From assembly GCA_009781635.1 (NCBI GenBank), contig WQXU01000012.1, forward strand, positions 31,809 through 95,808: DNA of 64,000 bases. Reading direction: 5' to 3'. The position numbers were made by a program, and so were the translations under genes. How positions within the stretch are numbered: the stretch's first letter is position 1; each line of letters opens with the position of its first letter. This document shows positions 16,501 through 25,471 of this stretch, in pieces. This DNA comes from Treponema sp. Lineage in GTDB: Bacteria > Spirochaetota > Spirochaetia > Treponematales > Breznakiellaceae. The notes beneath the pieces were generated by a model. It was not told where the DNA came from. It worked only from the letters and a program-made list of their open reading frames with translations, and did not search any database.

Positions 16501-17983
16501 CTTCGATTTTATCAAACCAGATTCGCGGTTTAACGTCGCGTAAGCGTGTCGGGTTTTCTTTGGATGCAAGTCCTGCAAGCATAAGTACAACACGGTAATA
16601 TGAATCATAGTTAAGATTTCTGAATATGTAAAAGTTTTTTATGTGATCATAAAGTTCATCGATATTTCTGTTTTTTTCGGCGCAAAGCGCAAGCGTTAAC
16701 TGCGCAAGTATATCCAAAGGGTTTTCTATCGGACGGACTTCTTCGATATCCCGCTCGTCGACAGCGCTTTTTAAGGCGGCTGCCAGCAGCAGATCCTTTC
16801 CGTGGAAGGCAAACAGCCTTCCCCTGCTTGTTTGTCCGACACTGTGGCCTGAACGTCCAATCCGCTGCAGAACCTGGGATACATTGACAGGGCTGCCTGC
16901 AAGCACAACCTCGTCTATATCGCCGATATCAATTCCAAGTTCCAAAGACGCAGTAGCAACCACACAGGGAAGCCTTCCCTCTGCAAGCCCCTTCTCTACG
17001 CTGCGCCGCAGTTCTTTTGAAAGAGAGCCATGATGAGGATACGCGACAGCTCCTGCGGAAAGCCGTCCGCTGTTTAAATTCTGTCCGGCGCTTTTTGCAA
17101 ACACGGCCGCCGCTTCGGTGTTGATAAAATAACACAGACGCTCCGCCCTGCGCCTTGAATCGGCAAAAACAAGCAGGGTTGCGCCTTCCCAGATGCGCCT
17201 TATAACGTATTCAATTAATGGCGTGTAACGCGATCCCGGCTTGCTGTCATCCATGTCAGGATATTCAATTCTAAAATCAATTTTCTTTTCTGCGGGCGGA
17301 GAAACAATGTTAACCTTTCTTGCGCTGTGTTTTCCTGCAATGCTGCCTATGAAATCCGCCGTTATCTGCGGGCTTCGGACAGTAGCAGAAAGGCTTATCC
17401 TCTGAAACTCTCCTGCAATATGCGCAAGCCTGTCTATCTGGCAGGAAAGAAATGCGCCTCTTTTATTGCCAATCATCGCATGAACTTCGTCAATGATAAG
17501 GTATTTAACATTAGACAAGGTCTGCCTGCCCTTTGGGTTTAAAAGAAGAATGGAAAGGCTCTCGGGTGTAAGGGCCAGAATGGACGGCGGATGAATCAGA
17601 AAGCGCCTGCGCTGGGATTGCGGCGTATCGCCGGATCTTGTTTCCACTCTTACAGGCGGAAAGGGAAGGCCCTCCTTTTCAAAGCAGGCTTTAATTGCAG
17701 CTAATGGTTCAAGCAGGTTACGTTTAATGTCTTCGTTTAAAGCTTTAAGAGGAGAGATATAAAGCACCGAGAGTTTATCCGCCTGATATTCGCCATTTGA
17801 GCAGAAACGCGAGATTGCAGAAAGAAATGCAGTAAGTGTCTTGCCGCTGCCTGTCGGCGCAAGAGCAAGGACATGCTCGCCCCTTTCTATAAGCGGCCAG
17901 GCTTCTGCCTGAACCGGAGTGGGATTTCCGTACTCTGCGGTAAACCAGCTACGAATCAGCGGATGGAATGTCTGCGGCAGCAT
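13559..17983 (-). CDS. lhr: Lhr-type large ATP-dependent helicase
   Basis: This very long (1474-residue) superfamily 2 helicase has Walker A APTGSGKTLTAF (about residue 42), the DEVH box IIDEVHAM, SATVRSP, and motif VI QRIGRSGHSVGQ, followed by the long Lhr core and C-terminal extensions. Lhr proteins unwind RNA-DNA hybrids and act in DNA repair. The start MLPQTFHPLIRSWF and PTPVQAEAWP (Q motif) fit the family. The gene begins 35 nt inside the end of the upstream ABC ATPase gene, implying co-transcription. It overlaps the RNase II/R gene at its 3' end. Confidence 0.92.
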   Translation of the reverse strand: MLPQTFHPLIRSWFTAEYGNPTPVQAEAWPLIERGEHVLALAPTGSGKTLTAFLSAISRFCSNGEYQADKLSVLYISPLKALNEDIKRNLLEPLAAIKACFEKEGLPFPPVRVETRSGDTPQSQRRRFLIHPPSILALTPESLSILLLNPKGRQTLSNVKYLIIDEVHAMIGNKRGAFLSCQIDRLAHIAGEFQRISLSATVRSPQITADFIGSIAGKHSARKVNIVSPPAEKKIDFRIEYPDMDDSKPGSRYTPLIEYVIRRIWEGATLLVFADSRRRAERLCYFINTEAAAVFAKSAGQNLNSGRLSAGAVAYPHHGSLSKELRRSVEKGLAEGRLPCVVATASLELGIDIGDIDEVVLAGSPVNVSQVLQRIGRSGHSVGQTSRGRLFAFHGKDLLLAAALKSAVDERDIEEVRPIENPLDILAQLTLALCAEKNRNIDELYDHIKNFYIFRNLNYDSYYRVVLMLAGLASKENPTRLRDVKPRIWFDKIEGTIGILDGTTTLLYSSGGVIANRGLYSLRLADGTKIGELDEEFVWERAIGDCFDFGARGWRIASISSESVEVIPMDKRADYIPFWKGEALYRSINLTQRLLSLLDEYNRTSDVPDCLSQEARNSLKEFLDLQHFAQNKLPLPDSKNIILEIIKGNELNRDFCSVVFHSFRGGQVNFPLSLALSMELEEYVKLRVACFSSDDNILFLIPRPGLEEAGAVSMEDLFRASLLNLERAEKGGLIRAERLFRNRLESSGVFGANFREAAERSLLLPKAPFGKRTPLWIMRQRAKRLFDAVAEEDGFPVTAESWRSCLVDTFDMNGFRELISSINSGGINLSFFHTNNPSPFSRDIVRQETNAFMYEYDERSDLAASKSATLSDRAIEDAISNASLRPVLKTAAVDSFVSRLRREIQGYAPDDALSLNEWVKERIAIPADEWETLCALMPKEIIENIDKNKIKTVMRKGACIASVIHREWEEIWINEPLNALGQWLRYEGPVSMERICAVFGTSSAETEDALDALVEVEEALRDVEVENNLYVCDRENLEMLLRLSRKKERPVIKERPASLIVPFIALRQGFGNDTAAFRKSLYAWTAPVKIWESEILCARNQSYTPENINREIKDGQLIWYGAGKERIGFCRPEDLDLIFETQKEENHFGAIKKDSPSDTQNKMAQLASSTFFYRPRDFWEIKEEFKSDSRSCAEALWNEVWHGKLTADSLEPVRRGIEYGFVPKEIEIPQAAGDHRPLGRHGRIPSALKNRWKSGAPVHGNWFSILMDGQDAADPIEEDAIKRDRVRLLLDRFGILCRPLLANEDSVFSWSKLLPVMRRLELAGELVTGRFFAGINSLQFAPVSIAAELEQAENYKDIYWMNASDPASPAGLEIEGLSYRLCARSVNNRLYYRDASLIAISAKNGKELEIFIKADDPDIAKLITLFKVPRTRAVQQEKKIIVEKINRKEASQSSYADVFKEQGFESDRGKLILW

Positions 17984-18959
17984 AATTAAAACAGCGGATT
18001 GAATGCCCGGATGATTCTATATTTGTCAGTGCAGGATGTTCGCAAAAACATCTTTCTGCCGCCTGCGGGCATCTTGGAGCAAATGAGCATGAAGTATCAT
18101 GCAGGGAAATACCTTGGCTTTCATTTTTTATAAGTTCATTGCGCTTATTGGTATCAGGAATTCCGGCAGCTGATGAAAAAAGAAGCTTTGTATACGGATG
18201 CATCGCCTTGCTGTATAAATCTGAAGCCCTTGCCTCTTCCATCAATTCACCTTTATACATTACTCCGATACGGTCACAGAAATAACAGGCAACTTTTAAA
18301 TCGTGAGCTATAAATAAAAATGATATATCCCTTTTTTCACGGATGTCGAGTAATAGATTTAAAATCTGTCCCTGAATGGAAACATCCAAAGCGGATACAA
18401 CTTCATCGCATATAAGAACTTCTGGCTCCATTAAAAGCGCGCGCGCAATGGAAATTCTCTGGCGCTGTCCGCCGGAAAACTCTGAAGGCCGTTTTTCAAG
18501 ATCAGATTCCTGAAGTCCGACTTCTTCCAGAATGGAAGCCGCTTTTTCGCGCAGGCTTTTTTCATTAACGCCTCTGCGCCTTAAAGGACGGCGGCAGCCG
18601 GAAACTAAAACTTCATACACGCTCATTCTGGGATTAAGAGATCTTGCCGGGTCCTGAAAAATATACCTCACCTTTTCCCTGTAAGAACCAAGCGCATCTT
18701 TTTTAAGAGCGCAAACGGATATTGTTTCATCTTTCTGCTGAAACAGAATTTCCCCCGAGTCAGCTTCATACATGCGCACCAGCATCCGCGCTGTAGTTGT
18801 CTTACCGCAGCCTGATTCACCCACAAGCCCGTAGGCCTCGTTCCTGCCAATGGAAAATGAAATATCGTTTACTGCATTTACAAAACGCCCAAAACGGGCA
18901 AAGAACCCCGCTTCAAGATTAAAGCGTTTGTATAAATGTGAAACTGTTAATAAGGACAT
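17949..18959 (-). CDS. Oligopeptide/dipeptide ABC transporter ATP-binding protein (OppF/DppF-like)
   Basis: This 336-residue ATPase has Walker A GLVGESGCGKTTTARM, the Q-loop YIFQDPARSLNPR, signature FSGGQRQRISIARALL (usually LSGGQ), Walker B VLICDEVVSALD and the C-terminal oligopeptide-ATPase tail HPYTKLLFSSA with a Cys cluster (SCSFAPRCPQAAERC). It would energise peptide uptake at the inner membrane. No permease, binding protein or OppD partner lies nearby, so it is an orphan in this window. Its 3' end overlaps lhr. A -10 box ends 6 nt before its ATG. Confidence 0.88.
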   Translation of the reverse strand: MSLLTVSHLYKRFNLEAGFFARFGRFVNAVNDISFSIGRNEAYGLVGESGCGKTTTARMLVRMYEADSGEILFQQKDETISVCALKKDALGSYREKVRYIFQDPARSLNPRMSVYEVLVSGCRRPLRRRGVNEKSLREKAASILEEVGLQESDLEKRPSEFSGGQRQRISIARALLMEPEVLICDEVVSALDVSIQGQILNLLLDIREKRDISFLFIAHDLKVACYFCDRIGVMYKGELMEEARASDLYSKAMHPYTKLLFSSAAGIPDTNKRNELIKNESQGISLHDTSCSFAPRCPQAAERCFCEHPALTNIESSGHSIRCFNYAAADIPSADS

Positions 18960-18965
18960 GAGTTC

Positions 18966-18971
18966 ATTATA
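18966..18971 (-). promoter_or_regulatory. -10 box of the OppF-like gene
   Basis: On the minus strand TATAAT ends 6 nt before the ATG at 18959. The -35 region (TAGAAA at 18989-18994) is weak. The box abuts the -35 box of the divergent secA promoter. Confidence 0.5.
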
Positions 18972-19000
18972 TTGAAACTTAATTTTTTTTTCTATATATT
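18972..19000 (+). promoter_or_regulatory. Promoter of secA, predicted leaderless
   Basis: TTGAAA (18972-18977), 17 bp, TATATT (18995-19000), then GTCATT and the ATG at 19007. There is no ribosome binding site. Confidence 0.7.
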
Positions 19001-19006
19001 GTCATT

Positions 19007-21769
19007 ATGCTGGATAAAATCTTCAAAGCCCTGTTCGGTTCGCAGCATGAGCGGGATGTAAAAGCGCTCATGCCAATATTGCAAAAAGTTAATGAAAAAG
19101 ATGCCTGGGCAAAATCACTGGGCGCAGAAGATTTTCCGCGTCAGACAGAACAGTTTCGCAAGAGATATAAAGACGGCGAAAGCCTGGACAGCATTTTGCC
19201 GGAGGCATTTGCTCTTGCAAGAGAAGCAGCCTGGCGTACGCTTGGTGAGCGTCCCTACGATGTTCAAATCCTGGGCGGAATTGTTCTGCATCAGGGTAAA
19301 ATCGTAGAGATGAAAACAGGCGAGGGAAAAACACTTATGTCTGTTGCTGCCGCCTATCTTAATGCAATATCAGGCGATGGTATCCATGTTGTTACTGTTA
19401 ACGATTATCTTGCAAGCCGCGATGCGCAGTGGATGAAACCAATCTTCAGTTACCTTGGCCTTACTGTAGGAGCTATTCTTTCCAATATGGACAATGCTCA
19501 GCGTCAGGAAAATTACGCATGCGATATCACCTACGGCACAAACAATGAGTTTGGCTTTGACTATCTGCGCGATAACATGCACCGTGAAACAGAAAGCCGT
19601 GTTCAAAGAGGGCACAACTTTTGCATCGTAGATGAAATCGATTCCATATTGATAGACGAAGCGCGCACGCCCCTTATTATTTCCGGCGCGGCGGAGGACG
19701 ATACATTTAAATTTGCCGAGGTAGATAAACTGCTTGGCAGCCTGCGTGAAGTGGAAAAAATGGAAAACGGCGAATATCCTGATGAGACCCGCGGCGAAGA
19801 AGTAATAGGCGACTATAAAATAAACGAGAAAAATAAAAATATTTCCTTTTCCAATCAGGGGCTTGCCAATGTTGAGGAGATCCTGAAAAAGCGGAATCTT
19901 ATAAAAAGCGCAATTGTAGACGAAGAAAACTTTGAGTATATTCATTATTTTACCCAGGCTCTAAGGGCTCATAAATTATTTCATATTGATGTTGATTATG
20001 TTGTGGAAGAAGGTCAGGTTCAGATAGTTGACGAGTTTACAGGCCGTATTCTGCACGGCAGGCGTTATTCCGACGGGCTTCATCAGGCAATTGAAGCGAA
20101 GGAAAAAATAAAAATTGCACAGCGCAACAGAACGCTTGCAACCATAACATTCCAGAATTACTTCAGGCTCTATAAAAAAATATCCGGCATGACAGGGACA
20201 GCTGACACGGAAGCTGTCGAGTTCGGCAAAATATACAAGCTTGAAGTTGTTGTCATTCCGACAAATATGCCAGTTGCCCGCTTGGACGAAGATGATCTTG
20301 TGTATCTTAACGAGTCGGACAAGTTTAAGGCCCTTTGTGATGAAATAGCCGAAGCGAATAAAAAAGGTCAGCCCATGCTTGTGGGAACAGTCTCGATAGA
20401 AAAATCCGAAAAAGTGTCGGCATTGCTTTCACGCAGGGGAGTGCGCCACGAAGTGCTGAATGCCAAGAACCATGCGCGCGAGGCGCTTATTATAGCCGAA
20501 GCCGGCGCAAAGGGCTCTGTCACTATTGCAACTAACATGGCGGGGCGCGGCACAGATATAAAACTTGGCGGAAATCCCGAGCACCGCGCAAGGCGCCGCG
20601 CAGGTACAGCCGCGACAGAAGAGCAATATGCCTCCATTCATAAAGAAGAAATTGAAAAATGGAAAAAGGATTATGAAGAAGTAAAAGCGCTTGGCGGTCT
20701 TTATGTAATTGGAACGGAGCGCCATGAAAGCCGCCGTATCGATAACCAGTTGCGCGGACGCTCAGGCCGCCAGGGTGATCCTGGAAGGAGCAAATTTTTC
20801 ATTTCGATGGATGATGAACTTATGCGCCTCTTTGGCGGTGAAAAAATGAAGAACATCATGTCGCGGATCGGCATGTCAGGCGGAGAGCCGATTTTTCATC
20901 CCATGCTGAACAAAAGTATTGAGAATGCGCAGAAGAAGGTTGAAGAGCGTAACTTTGAAATCCGCAAGCATCTTCTGGAATACGATGATGTTCTGAATCA
21001 GCAGCGGAAGTTTATTTACGAACAGCGGGATGCAATACTTGTGGATCAAGATTTAAAAAACCGCGTTAACGATGCCACATCTGATATTACAGGCGATTAT
21101 ATAGACGATTATAATGAGTCTTCAAGGAATGATCCTGATACGGCCATAAAAAATCTGACAGAACAACTGCGCACAAAGTTTGCTTATCAAATACCTGCAG
21201 ATATTGATGACAGAGTTTTTAAGAATCCGGAAGCGCTGGAAAAACGCATAATTGAAGATATGGAAAAAGATATTGCCGGCAAGGAAGCGCTTATAGGAGC
21301 GGAATACTTTAATTTATTCATCCGGGACAATTATCTTAACGCAATTGATCGCAAATGGCTGGATCACCTGGAGAACATGGAAGCTCTGCGCGAGGCTGTA
21401 TACCTGCGGCATTATGCGCAGAAAAATCCGCTGACAGAGTACAAAGTTGAGGGATTTCAAATATTTGAAAAGATGATAGAAGAGATCAGGCAGGAAATTG
21501 CATCCCGGCTGCATCTTATCCGTATTCAGGTTGCGGAAAGCGGACCGCGCAGACCTGTCAGCCGTTCCATTGGCGCGAATGCCAGCGCAAGCCACTCAAG
21601 CCTTGGTTCTTTTGGAGCCGCTGCGCAGCGGAGTAATGAAGCATCCCCGATGCAAAAGGCAAGCCGCCCGGAAGGCGCAACTGTAGTGCGCAGCCAGCCA
21701 AAAGTCGGGCGCAACGATCCATGCCACTGCGGCAGCGGAAAAAAATATAAACATTGCCACGGACGTTAA
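19007..21769 (+). CDS. secA: Preprotein translocase ATPase SecA
   Basis: This is a full-length 920-residue SecA. Landmarks in order: Walker A MKTGEGKTLMS (about residue 105), VHVVTVNDYLASRDAQWM, Walker B region IVDEIDSILIDEARTPL, the preprotein cross-linking domain, NMAGRGTDIKLGGNP, QLRGRSGRQGDPG, the helical scaffold and the C-terminal zinc finger NDPCHCGSGKKYKHCHG. It drives export of unfolded proteins through SecYEG, which serves the many lipoproteins in this window. It has its own promoter, 6 nt from the start codon. Confidence 0.98.
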   Translation: MLDKIFKALFGSQHERDVKALMPILQKVNEKDAWAKSLGAEDFPRQTEQFRKRYKDGESLDSILPEAFALAREAAWRTLGERPYDVQILGGIVLHQGKIVEMKTGEGKTLMSVAAAYLNAISGDGIHVVTVNDYLASRDAQWMKPIFSYLGLTVGAILSNMDNAQRQENYACDITYGTNNEFGFDYLRDNMHRETESRVQRGHNFCIVDEIDSILIDEARTPLIISGAAEDDTFKFAEVDKLLGSLREVEKMENGEYPDETRGEEVIGDYKINEKNKNISFSNQGLANVEEILKKRNLIKSAIVDEENFEYIHYFTQALRAHKLFHIDVDYVVEEGQVQIVDEFTGRILHGRRYSDGLHQAIEAKEKIKIAQRNRTLATITFQNYFRLYKKISGMTGTADTEAVEFGKIYKLEVVVIPTNMPVARLDEDDLVYLNESDKFKALCDEIAEANKKGQPMLVGTVSIEKSEKVSALLSRRGVRHEVLNAKNHAREALIIAEAGAKGSVTIATNMAGRGTDIKLGGNPEHRARRRAGTAATEEQYASIHKEEIEKWKKDYEEVKALGGLYVIGTERHESRRIDNQLRGRSGRQGDPGRSKFFISMDDELMRLFGGEKMKNIMSRIGMSGGEPIFHPMLNKSIENAQKKVEERNFEIRKHLLEYDDVLNQQRKFIYEQRDAILVDQDLKNRVNDATSDITGDYIDDYNESSRNDPDTAIKNLTEQLRTKFAYQIPADIDDRVFKNPEALEKRIIEDMEKDIAGKEALIGAEYFNLFIRDNYLNAIDRKWLDHLENMEALREAVYLRHYAQKNPLTEYKVEGFQIFEKMIEEIRQEIASRLHLIRIQVAESGPRRPVSRSIGANASASHSSLGSFGAAAQRSNEASPMQKASRPEGATVVRSQPKVGRNDPCHCGSGKKYKHCHGR

Positions 21770-21811
21770 AAATATATTTTACTTGCATTAATCAAAGCCA
21801 AGGAGTTTATT

Positions 21812-23194
21812 TTGATCTGCACATTCTTAAATAGAACTATTAAAGCAGGTTTATTAATTTATGTCCTGTTATTCTTATCCTGCGATCCTTTTTTTCTTTT
21901 TGATTCTGATGGAAATTTCTGGGCCCGGGATTTCAGAACCGGATCCAGTTACAAGGTTAATGCAGACTTGATCATTGAAGGCGAACACTGCACTGTCTGG
22001 GTAGAAAGAGGATCAGGAGTAAGCAGGCAGCAGGCGCAGAACATTGCAAACGAGTTTGACGATAATATATATAATCAAATACAGGATGCATTCAGCATTA
22101 AAAATTTTGCCTATGATGATGAATCTTTTAACGATATTATGGAGCTTGCCGGCTGGCTGACCGGCGGCGATGGAAGGCTTTGTATTCTTCTTCTGGATAT
22201 AAAAGATAATTATGTAAAAGATGTTAATAATACATATATGGCCGGTTATTTCTTGAGCGGAGACTTTTTAAACTTCAGTAATTCCAATAAACGCGCAATA
22301 ATTTATATCGATGTGAATCCTGGACTTAATAATATGCAGGTTTTATATGAAACTCTTGCCCATGAAATGCAGCATCTTTTAAATTATGTAACAGGTATAA
22401 TGAAAAACAGAACTATGATGGATACCTGGATTGATGAGGGTCTTGCATCCGCCGCCGAATGGATTTACGCAGGGAATATACAGTACCATATAGACTGGTT
22501 TAACGATAACAGCAAAGAAGGTCAGGAGAATGGATTAATTGCCCAGGGAAACAATTTCTTTGTGTGGGGTAACCGTCAGGGCGAAAATCAATATGCGATT
22601 CTTGATGATTATTCAACGGTTTATCTTTTCTTCCAGTGGCTCAGGCTGCAATCAGGCGGTATTGGAATATACAAGGATATTATTTCATCGTCTAAAAGTG
22701 ATTATAATTCTGTGCTTGACGCAATTGCAGGCTATTCAAATTGGGAAACTCTTTTAAGAACCTGGCTTGCCGCAAATTATATCAATATACCCGGCAGTCC
22801 CTATGGCTATATGGGCGATCCTGATCTTATGGAAATTAAAGCTCCGTCTCCTGAATCAATTAATTTAAATGTACCGCTTTATCCCGGAGAAGGAGTTTAC
22901 AGCCTTACCGATTCGGCTGTGACAATAACAGGTCAGGGGTCAAATATTAAAAATGTTTATTTAACATCAACCCTGAATGAGTCCTATCTTGCAGGCAGTA
23001 CCATGCTTACATTTAATGCCAATACCAATACAAAAGGAAGTACGGAAATCGGCGTAACAACAGGAGTCCCGGTTTTTTCATCTGTTAATTTAATTTCCCA
23101 GGGACGTTCTGTTCTGCCCGGTCGTTTTCGCGGCCCTTACAAAATCTGCGCAGGCGATTTATTAAAGAGCGGATTCCCGGAAGCTTATGAATAG
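21812..23194 (+). CDS. Putative zinc metallopeptidase lipoprotein (gluzincin-like)
   Basis: This 460-residue protein starts with TTG, supported by AGGAG at 21801-21805. A hydrophobic leader ending LLFLSC (Cys near residue 24) indicates a lipoprotein. His184-Glu185-x-x-His188 in LAHEMQHLLNY and Glu209 in WIDEGLASAAEW give an HExxH plus downstream Glu pattern typical of gluzincin zinc peptidases, resembling M30-like secreted peptidases. Residues beyond 330 look like a beta-rich domain. It probably acts in the periplasm or on the surface; substrate unknown. The next gene overlaps it by 8 nt. Confidence 0.75.
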   Translation: MICTFLNRTIKAGLLIYVLLFLSCDPFFLFDSDGNFWARDFRTGSSYKVNADLIIEGEHCTVWVERGSGVSRQQAQNIANEFDDNIYNQIQDAFSIKNFAYDDESFNDIMELAGWLTGGDGRLCILLLDIKDNYVKDVNNTYMAGYFLSGDFLNFSNSNKRAIIYIDVNPGLNNMQVLYETLAHEMQHLLNYVTGIMKNRTMMDTWIDEGLASAAEWIYAGNIQYHIDWFNDNSKEGQENGLIAQGNNFFVWGNRQGENQYAILDDYSTVYLFFQWLRLQSGGIGIYKDIISSSKSDYNSVLDAIAGYSNWETLLRTWLAANYINIPGSPYGYMGDPDLMEIKAPSPESINLNVPLYPGEGVYSLTDSAVTITGQGSNIKNVYLTSTLNESYLAGSTMLTFNANTNTKGSTEIGVTTGVPVFSSVNLISQGRSVLPGRFRGPYKICAGDLLKSGFPEAYE

Positions 23195-23531
23195 CCGTTT
23201 GCAAAAAAGGTTTTTAATGCTGCTTGTTGTTTTTACGCTGACAGCCGCGCTAATAAATGCCTTTGGCAGCAGAGAAAAAAATGTCTCAACTGTGCAGATA
23301 ACGGGAATTGTGCGGCTTACAGGAACTGCGCACTTTCCTGAAATTGTCATTTCCGGCGCCGAAGACACATGGGTTATTGCAAGCGAAGAGACAGACAAGC
23401 TTTATGAACTGCAGCATCGCACTGTAACTATAGAAGCTCAGGAAACAATAATAGAGCTGAAATTTGCAAACGGCATGCCTGCAGGGATTCGCCGTGAATT
23501 GAAGAATGTCAGGATAATTTCAATTCATTAA
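23187..23531 (+). CDS. Hypothetical exported protein, 114 residues
   Basis: The first 26 residues are a clear signal peptide (RFLMLLVVFTLTAALINAFG). The mature part is small, beta-rich and charged (VQITGIVRLTGTAHFPEIVI), like a small periplasmic domain. I do not recognise the family. It overlaps the peptidase lipoprotein gene by 8 nt, so the two are probably expressed together. It overlaps the convergent rnhA 3' end by 23 nt. Confidence 0.65.
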   Translation: MNSRLQKRFLMLLVVFTLTAALINAFGSREKNVSTVQITGIVRLTGTAHFPEIVISGAEDTWVIASEETDKLYELQHRTVTIEAQETIIELKFANGMPAGIRRELKNVRIISIH

Positions 23532-23979
23532 TTGCCTGGCGTGTCATGGCATCGCACAGTTCATTGTATTCATTTCCGGCATGGCCTTTCACCCATTCCC
23601 ATTTAAGTTTGAAATCCGCCGCCAGAGCGTCAAGCTCTATCCATAAATCCTGATTTTTTACAGGTTTTTTATCGCTTGTTTTCCAGGAATTGCGTTTCCA
23701 GTTATGTATCCATTCTGATATGCCTTTTTGCACATACTGCGAATCCGTTAAAAGGACGGCACTGCGCGGAACATCCATTGTCTTCAATGCGCGTAAAGCC
23801 ATGATGACGGCTGTCAGTTCCATTCTGTTATTGGTTGTATTAATTTCCGCGCCCTTGTCTCTTGCCGTTTCTGTCTCGCCCTGAAAGGTTTGCCTGATCA
23901 TAAGGTATGCCCAGCCGCCCGGTCCCGGGTTTCCAAGACATCCGCCGTCTGTAAATATTTTTAAGCTTGTTTCTTCCAT
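23509..23979 (-). CDS. rnhA: Ribonuclease HI
   Basis: This 156-residue RNase HI has the DEDD site: FTDGGCLGNPGPGGWA (first Asp), NRMELTAVIMALRAL (Glu), LLTDSQYV (Asp) and the HAGNEYNELCDAMTR region (His and last Asp). It removes RNA from hybrids. The ATG at 23979 is preferred because its A overlaps the TAA of the upstream J-domain gene (TAATG) and AGAAGGGA precedes it; an in-frame start exists at 24003 but would read through the neighbouring gene end. It complements rnhB at 2.5 kb. Confidence 0.93.
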   Translation of the reverse strand: MEETSLKIFTDGGCLGNPGPGGWAYLMIRQTFQGETETARDKGAEINTTNNRMELTAVIMALRALKTMDVPRSAVLLTDSQYVQKGISEWIHNWKRNSWKTSDKKPVKNQDLWIELDALAADFKLKWEWVKGHAGNEYNELCDAMTRQAINELKLS

Positions 23980-24413
23980 TATTTCCCTTCTGTCCGCCGC
24001 CATTTTTCTATACGATCCCAGGCGGCGTTTATTTTTGAAGATTTTTCTGTTGCTTTTTTATAGTTTCCGTCATGTTTGGCATGGCGATCGGGGTGGTGGA
24101 CTTTTAAAAGTTTTTTATATGCGGCCTTGCATGTTTCATCATCAGCGCTGAATGGAACTCCTAAAAGTTCAAAATCACACCTTAATTCCTGTGGAGGTAA
24201 TTTAATGCCTGCAGATTCCGTCTTCTGCTCTGTAGGCTTGAAATGCGGCTCCTTCCGGTTTAAATAGTCGTTCAATTCCTCAAATGCCGCATCAAGATCA
24301 GGATCGCCGCGGTTTATATTTATATTAGGTGATCTAAGCCGGCTGCCGGTTTCCCTGCCAAAATCGCTGAGATAACTGTTAATTACTGTTCCCAGTCTTT
24401 CGAAAATCCCCAT
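23979..24413 (-). CDS. Short J-domain protein
   Basis: In this 144-residue protein, residues 80 to 140 form a J domain with the HPD tripeptide in LKVHHPDRHAKHDG, which stimulates the ATPase of Hsp70 (DnaK). The N-terminal 75 residues are polar with no zinc finger or glycine-rich region, so it is not DnaJ itself but a specialised J protein. It lies between argF and rnhA on the same strand, 11 nt after argF, and couples to rnhA by a TAATG overlap. Confidence 0.88.
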   Translation of the reverse strand: MGIFERLGTVINSYLSDFGRETGSRLRSPNININRGDPDLDAAFEELNDYLNRKEPHFKPTEQKTESAGIKLPPQELRCDFELLGVPFSADDETCKAAYKKLLKVHHPDRHAKHDGNYKKATEKSSKINAAWDRIEKWRRTEGK

Positions 24414-24424
24414 TAATCTCTTCG

Positions 24425-25369
24425 TTATATTTTTGTCAGTGTTGCCAGCATAACAGCTTTTATTGTATGCTTGCGGTTTTCCGCCTGATCCCAGGCCCTG
24501 CTTTGCGGTCCGTCAATTACATCAGCTGTAACTTCCTCGCCTTTAATGGCAGGCAGGCAGTGAAGGAAAATGCTGCCGCTCTTGCCTGTCTTTTCCATCA
24601 TGGTCTTGTTAACCTGATACGGACTTAAAAGTTTTAAACGCTCTTCGCGCTTGTCCTCTTCGCCCATGGAAATCCAGACATCGGTATAAATAGCATCCGC
24701 GCCCTTTATTGCATTTATATCAGGGGTAACTGTAATAACAGAGCCGGAAGCGGCGGCAAGGGGGGAGATTTTTTTCCGCAGTTCATCATCCGGAAACAAT
24801 TCAGGCGGCGTTACAACTGTAAAGTGTGTTCCCAGTTTGGCGCTTATAATCATAAGTGAGCGCGCTACATTATTCCGTCCGTCTCCGACATAACATAAAG
24901 TTTTTTCTTTCACATTTCCAAAGGCTTCTTCAAGCGTAAGAAAATCCGCCAGAGCCTGGGTTGGATGGTAAAGATCGGTCAATCCGTTATACACAGGCAC
25001 CCCTGAGTGCTTTGCAAGTGTTTCGGCGGTTTCCTGCTTAAAACCGCGGAATTGAATTGCGCTGAACATTCTGCCCAAAACACGGGCGGTATCCTCGATT
25101 GCTTCCTTTTCGCCAAGGTGTATATCCGCGGTTGAAAGAAATACAGGATGCCCTCCTTCTTCGCCGAATGCAGTTTCAAAGGCGCATCTTGTGCGGGTGG
25201 AACGTTTTTCAAAAAGCAGGGCCAGGGTTTTCCCGCTGAAACGCTTAAAAATTTTTCCTTTTTTTGCTTCGGCCTTAACTTTATTTGATAATTTTAATAA
25301 ATATCGTATTTCCTCAGGAGAAAAATCCAATAATGTAAGTAATGACCGTCCGAATAATGATAAAAGCAT
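24425..25369 (-). CDS. argF: Ornithine carbamoyltransferase
   Basis: This 314-residue enzyme makes citrulline from ornithine and carbamoyl phosphate. The carbamoyl-phosphate motif STRTRCAFE, FRGF, HPTQALADFLT and the ornithine-specific HCLPA are all present. No other arginine genes are near, so it may serve arginine synthesis or, run backwards, the arginine deiminase pathway. The ATG at 25369 is chosen over an in-frame upstream start at 25402 because a perfect GGAGG lies at 25376-25380. First gene of argF-J protein-rnhA. Confidence 0.93.
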   Translation of the reverse strand: MLLSLFGRSLLTLLDFSPEEIRYLLKLSNKVKAEAKKGKIFKRFSGKTLALLFEKRSTRTRCAFETAFGEEGGHPVFLSTADIHLGEKEAIEDTARVLGRMFSAIQFRGFKQETAETLAKHSGVPVYNGLTDLYHPTQALADFLTLEEAFGNVKEKTLCYVGDGRNNVARSLMIISAKLGTHFTVVTPPELFPDDELRKKISPLAAASGSVITVTPDINAIKGADAIYTDVWISMGEEDKREERLKLLSPYQVNKTMMEKTGKSGSIFLHCLPAIKGEEVTADVIDGPQSRAWDQAENRKHTIKAVMLATLTKI

Positions 25370-25471
25370 TACAAACCTCCAAATATATATAAGAATAATC
25401 AATAATTATATTATATTAATAGTATAGTATATTGTAATTTGTATTAATAGTAAGGGAGCAAAGGCATTTTA

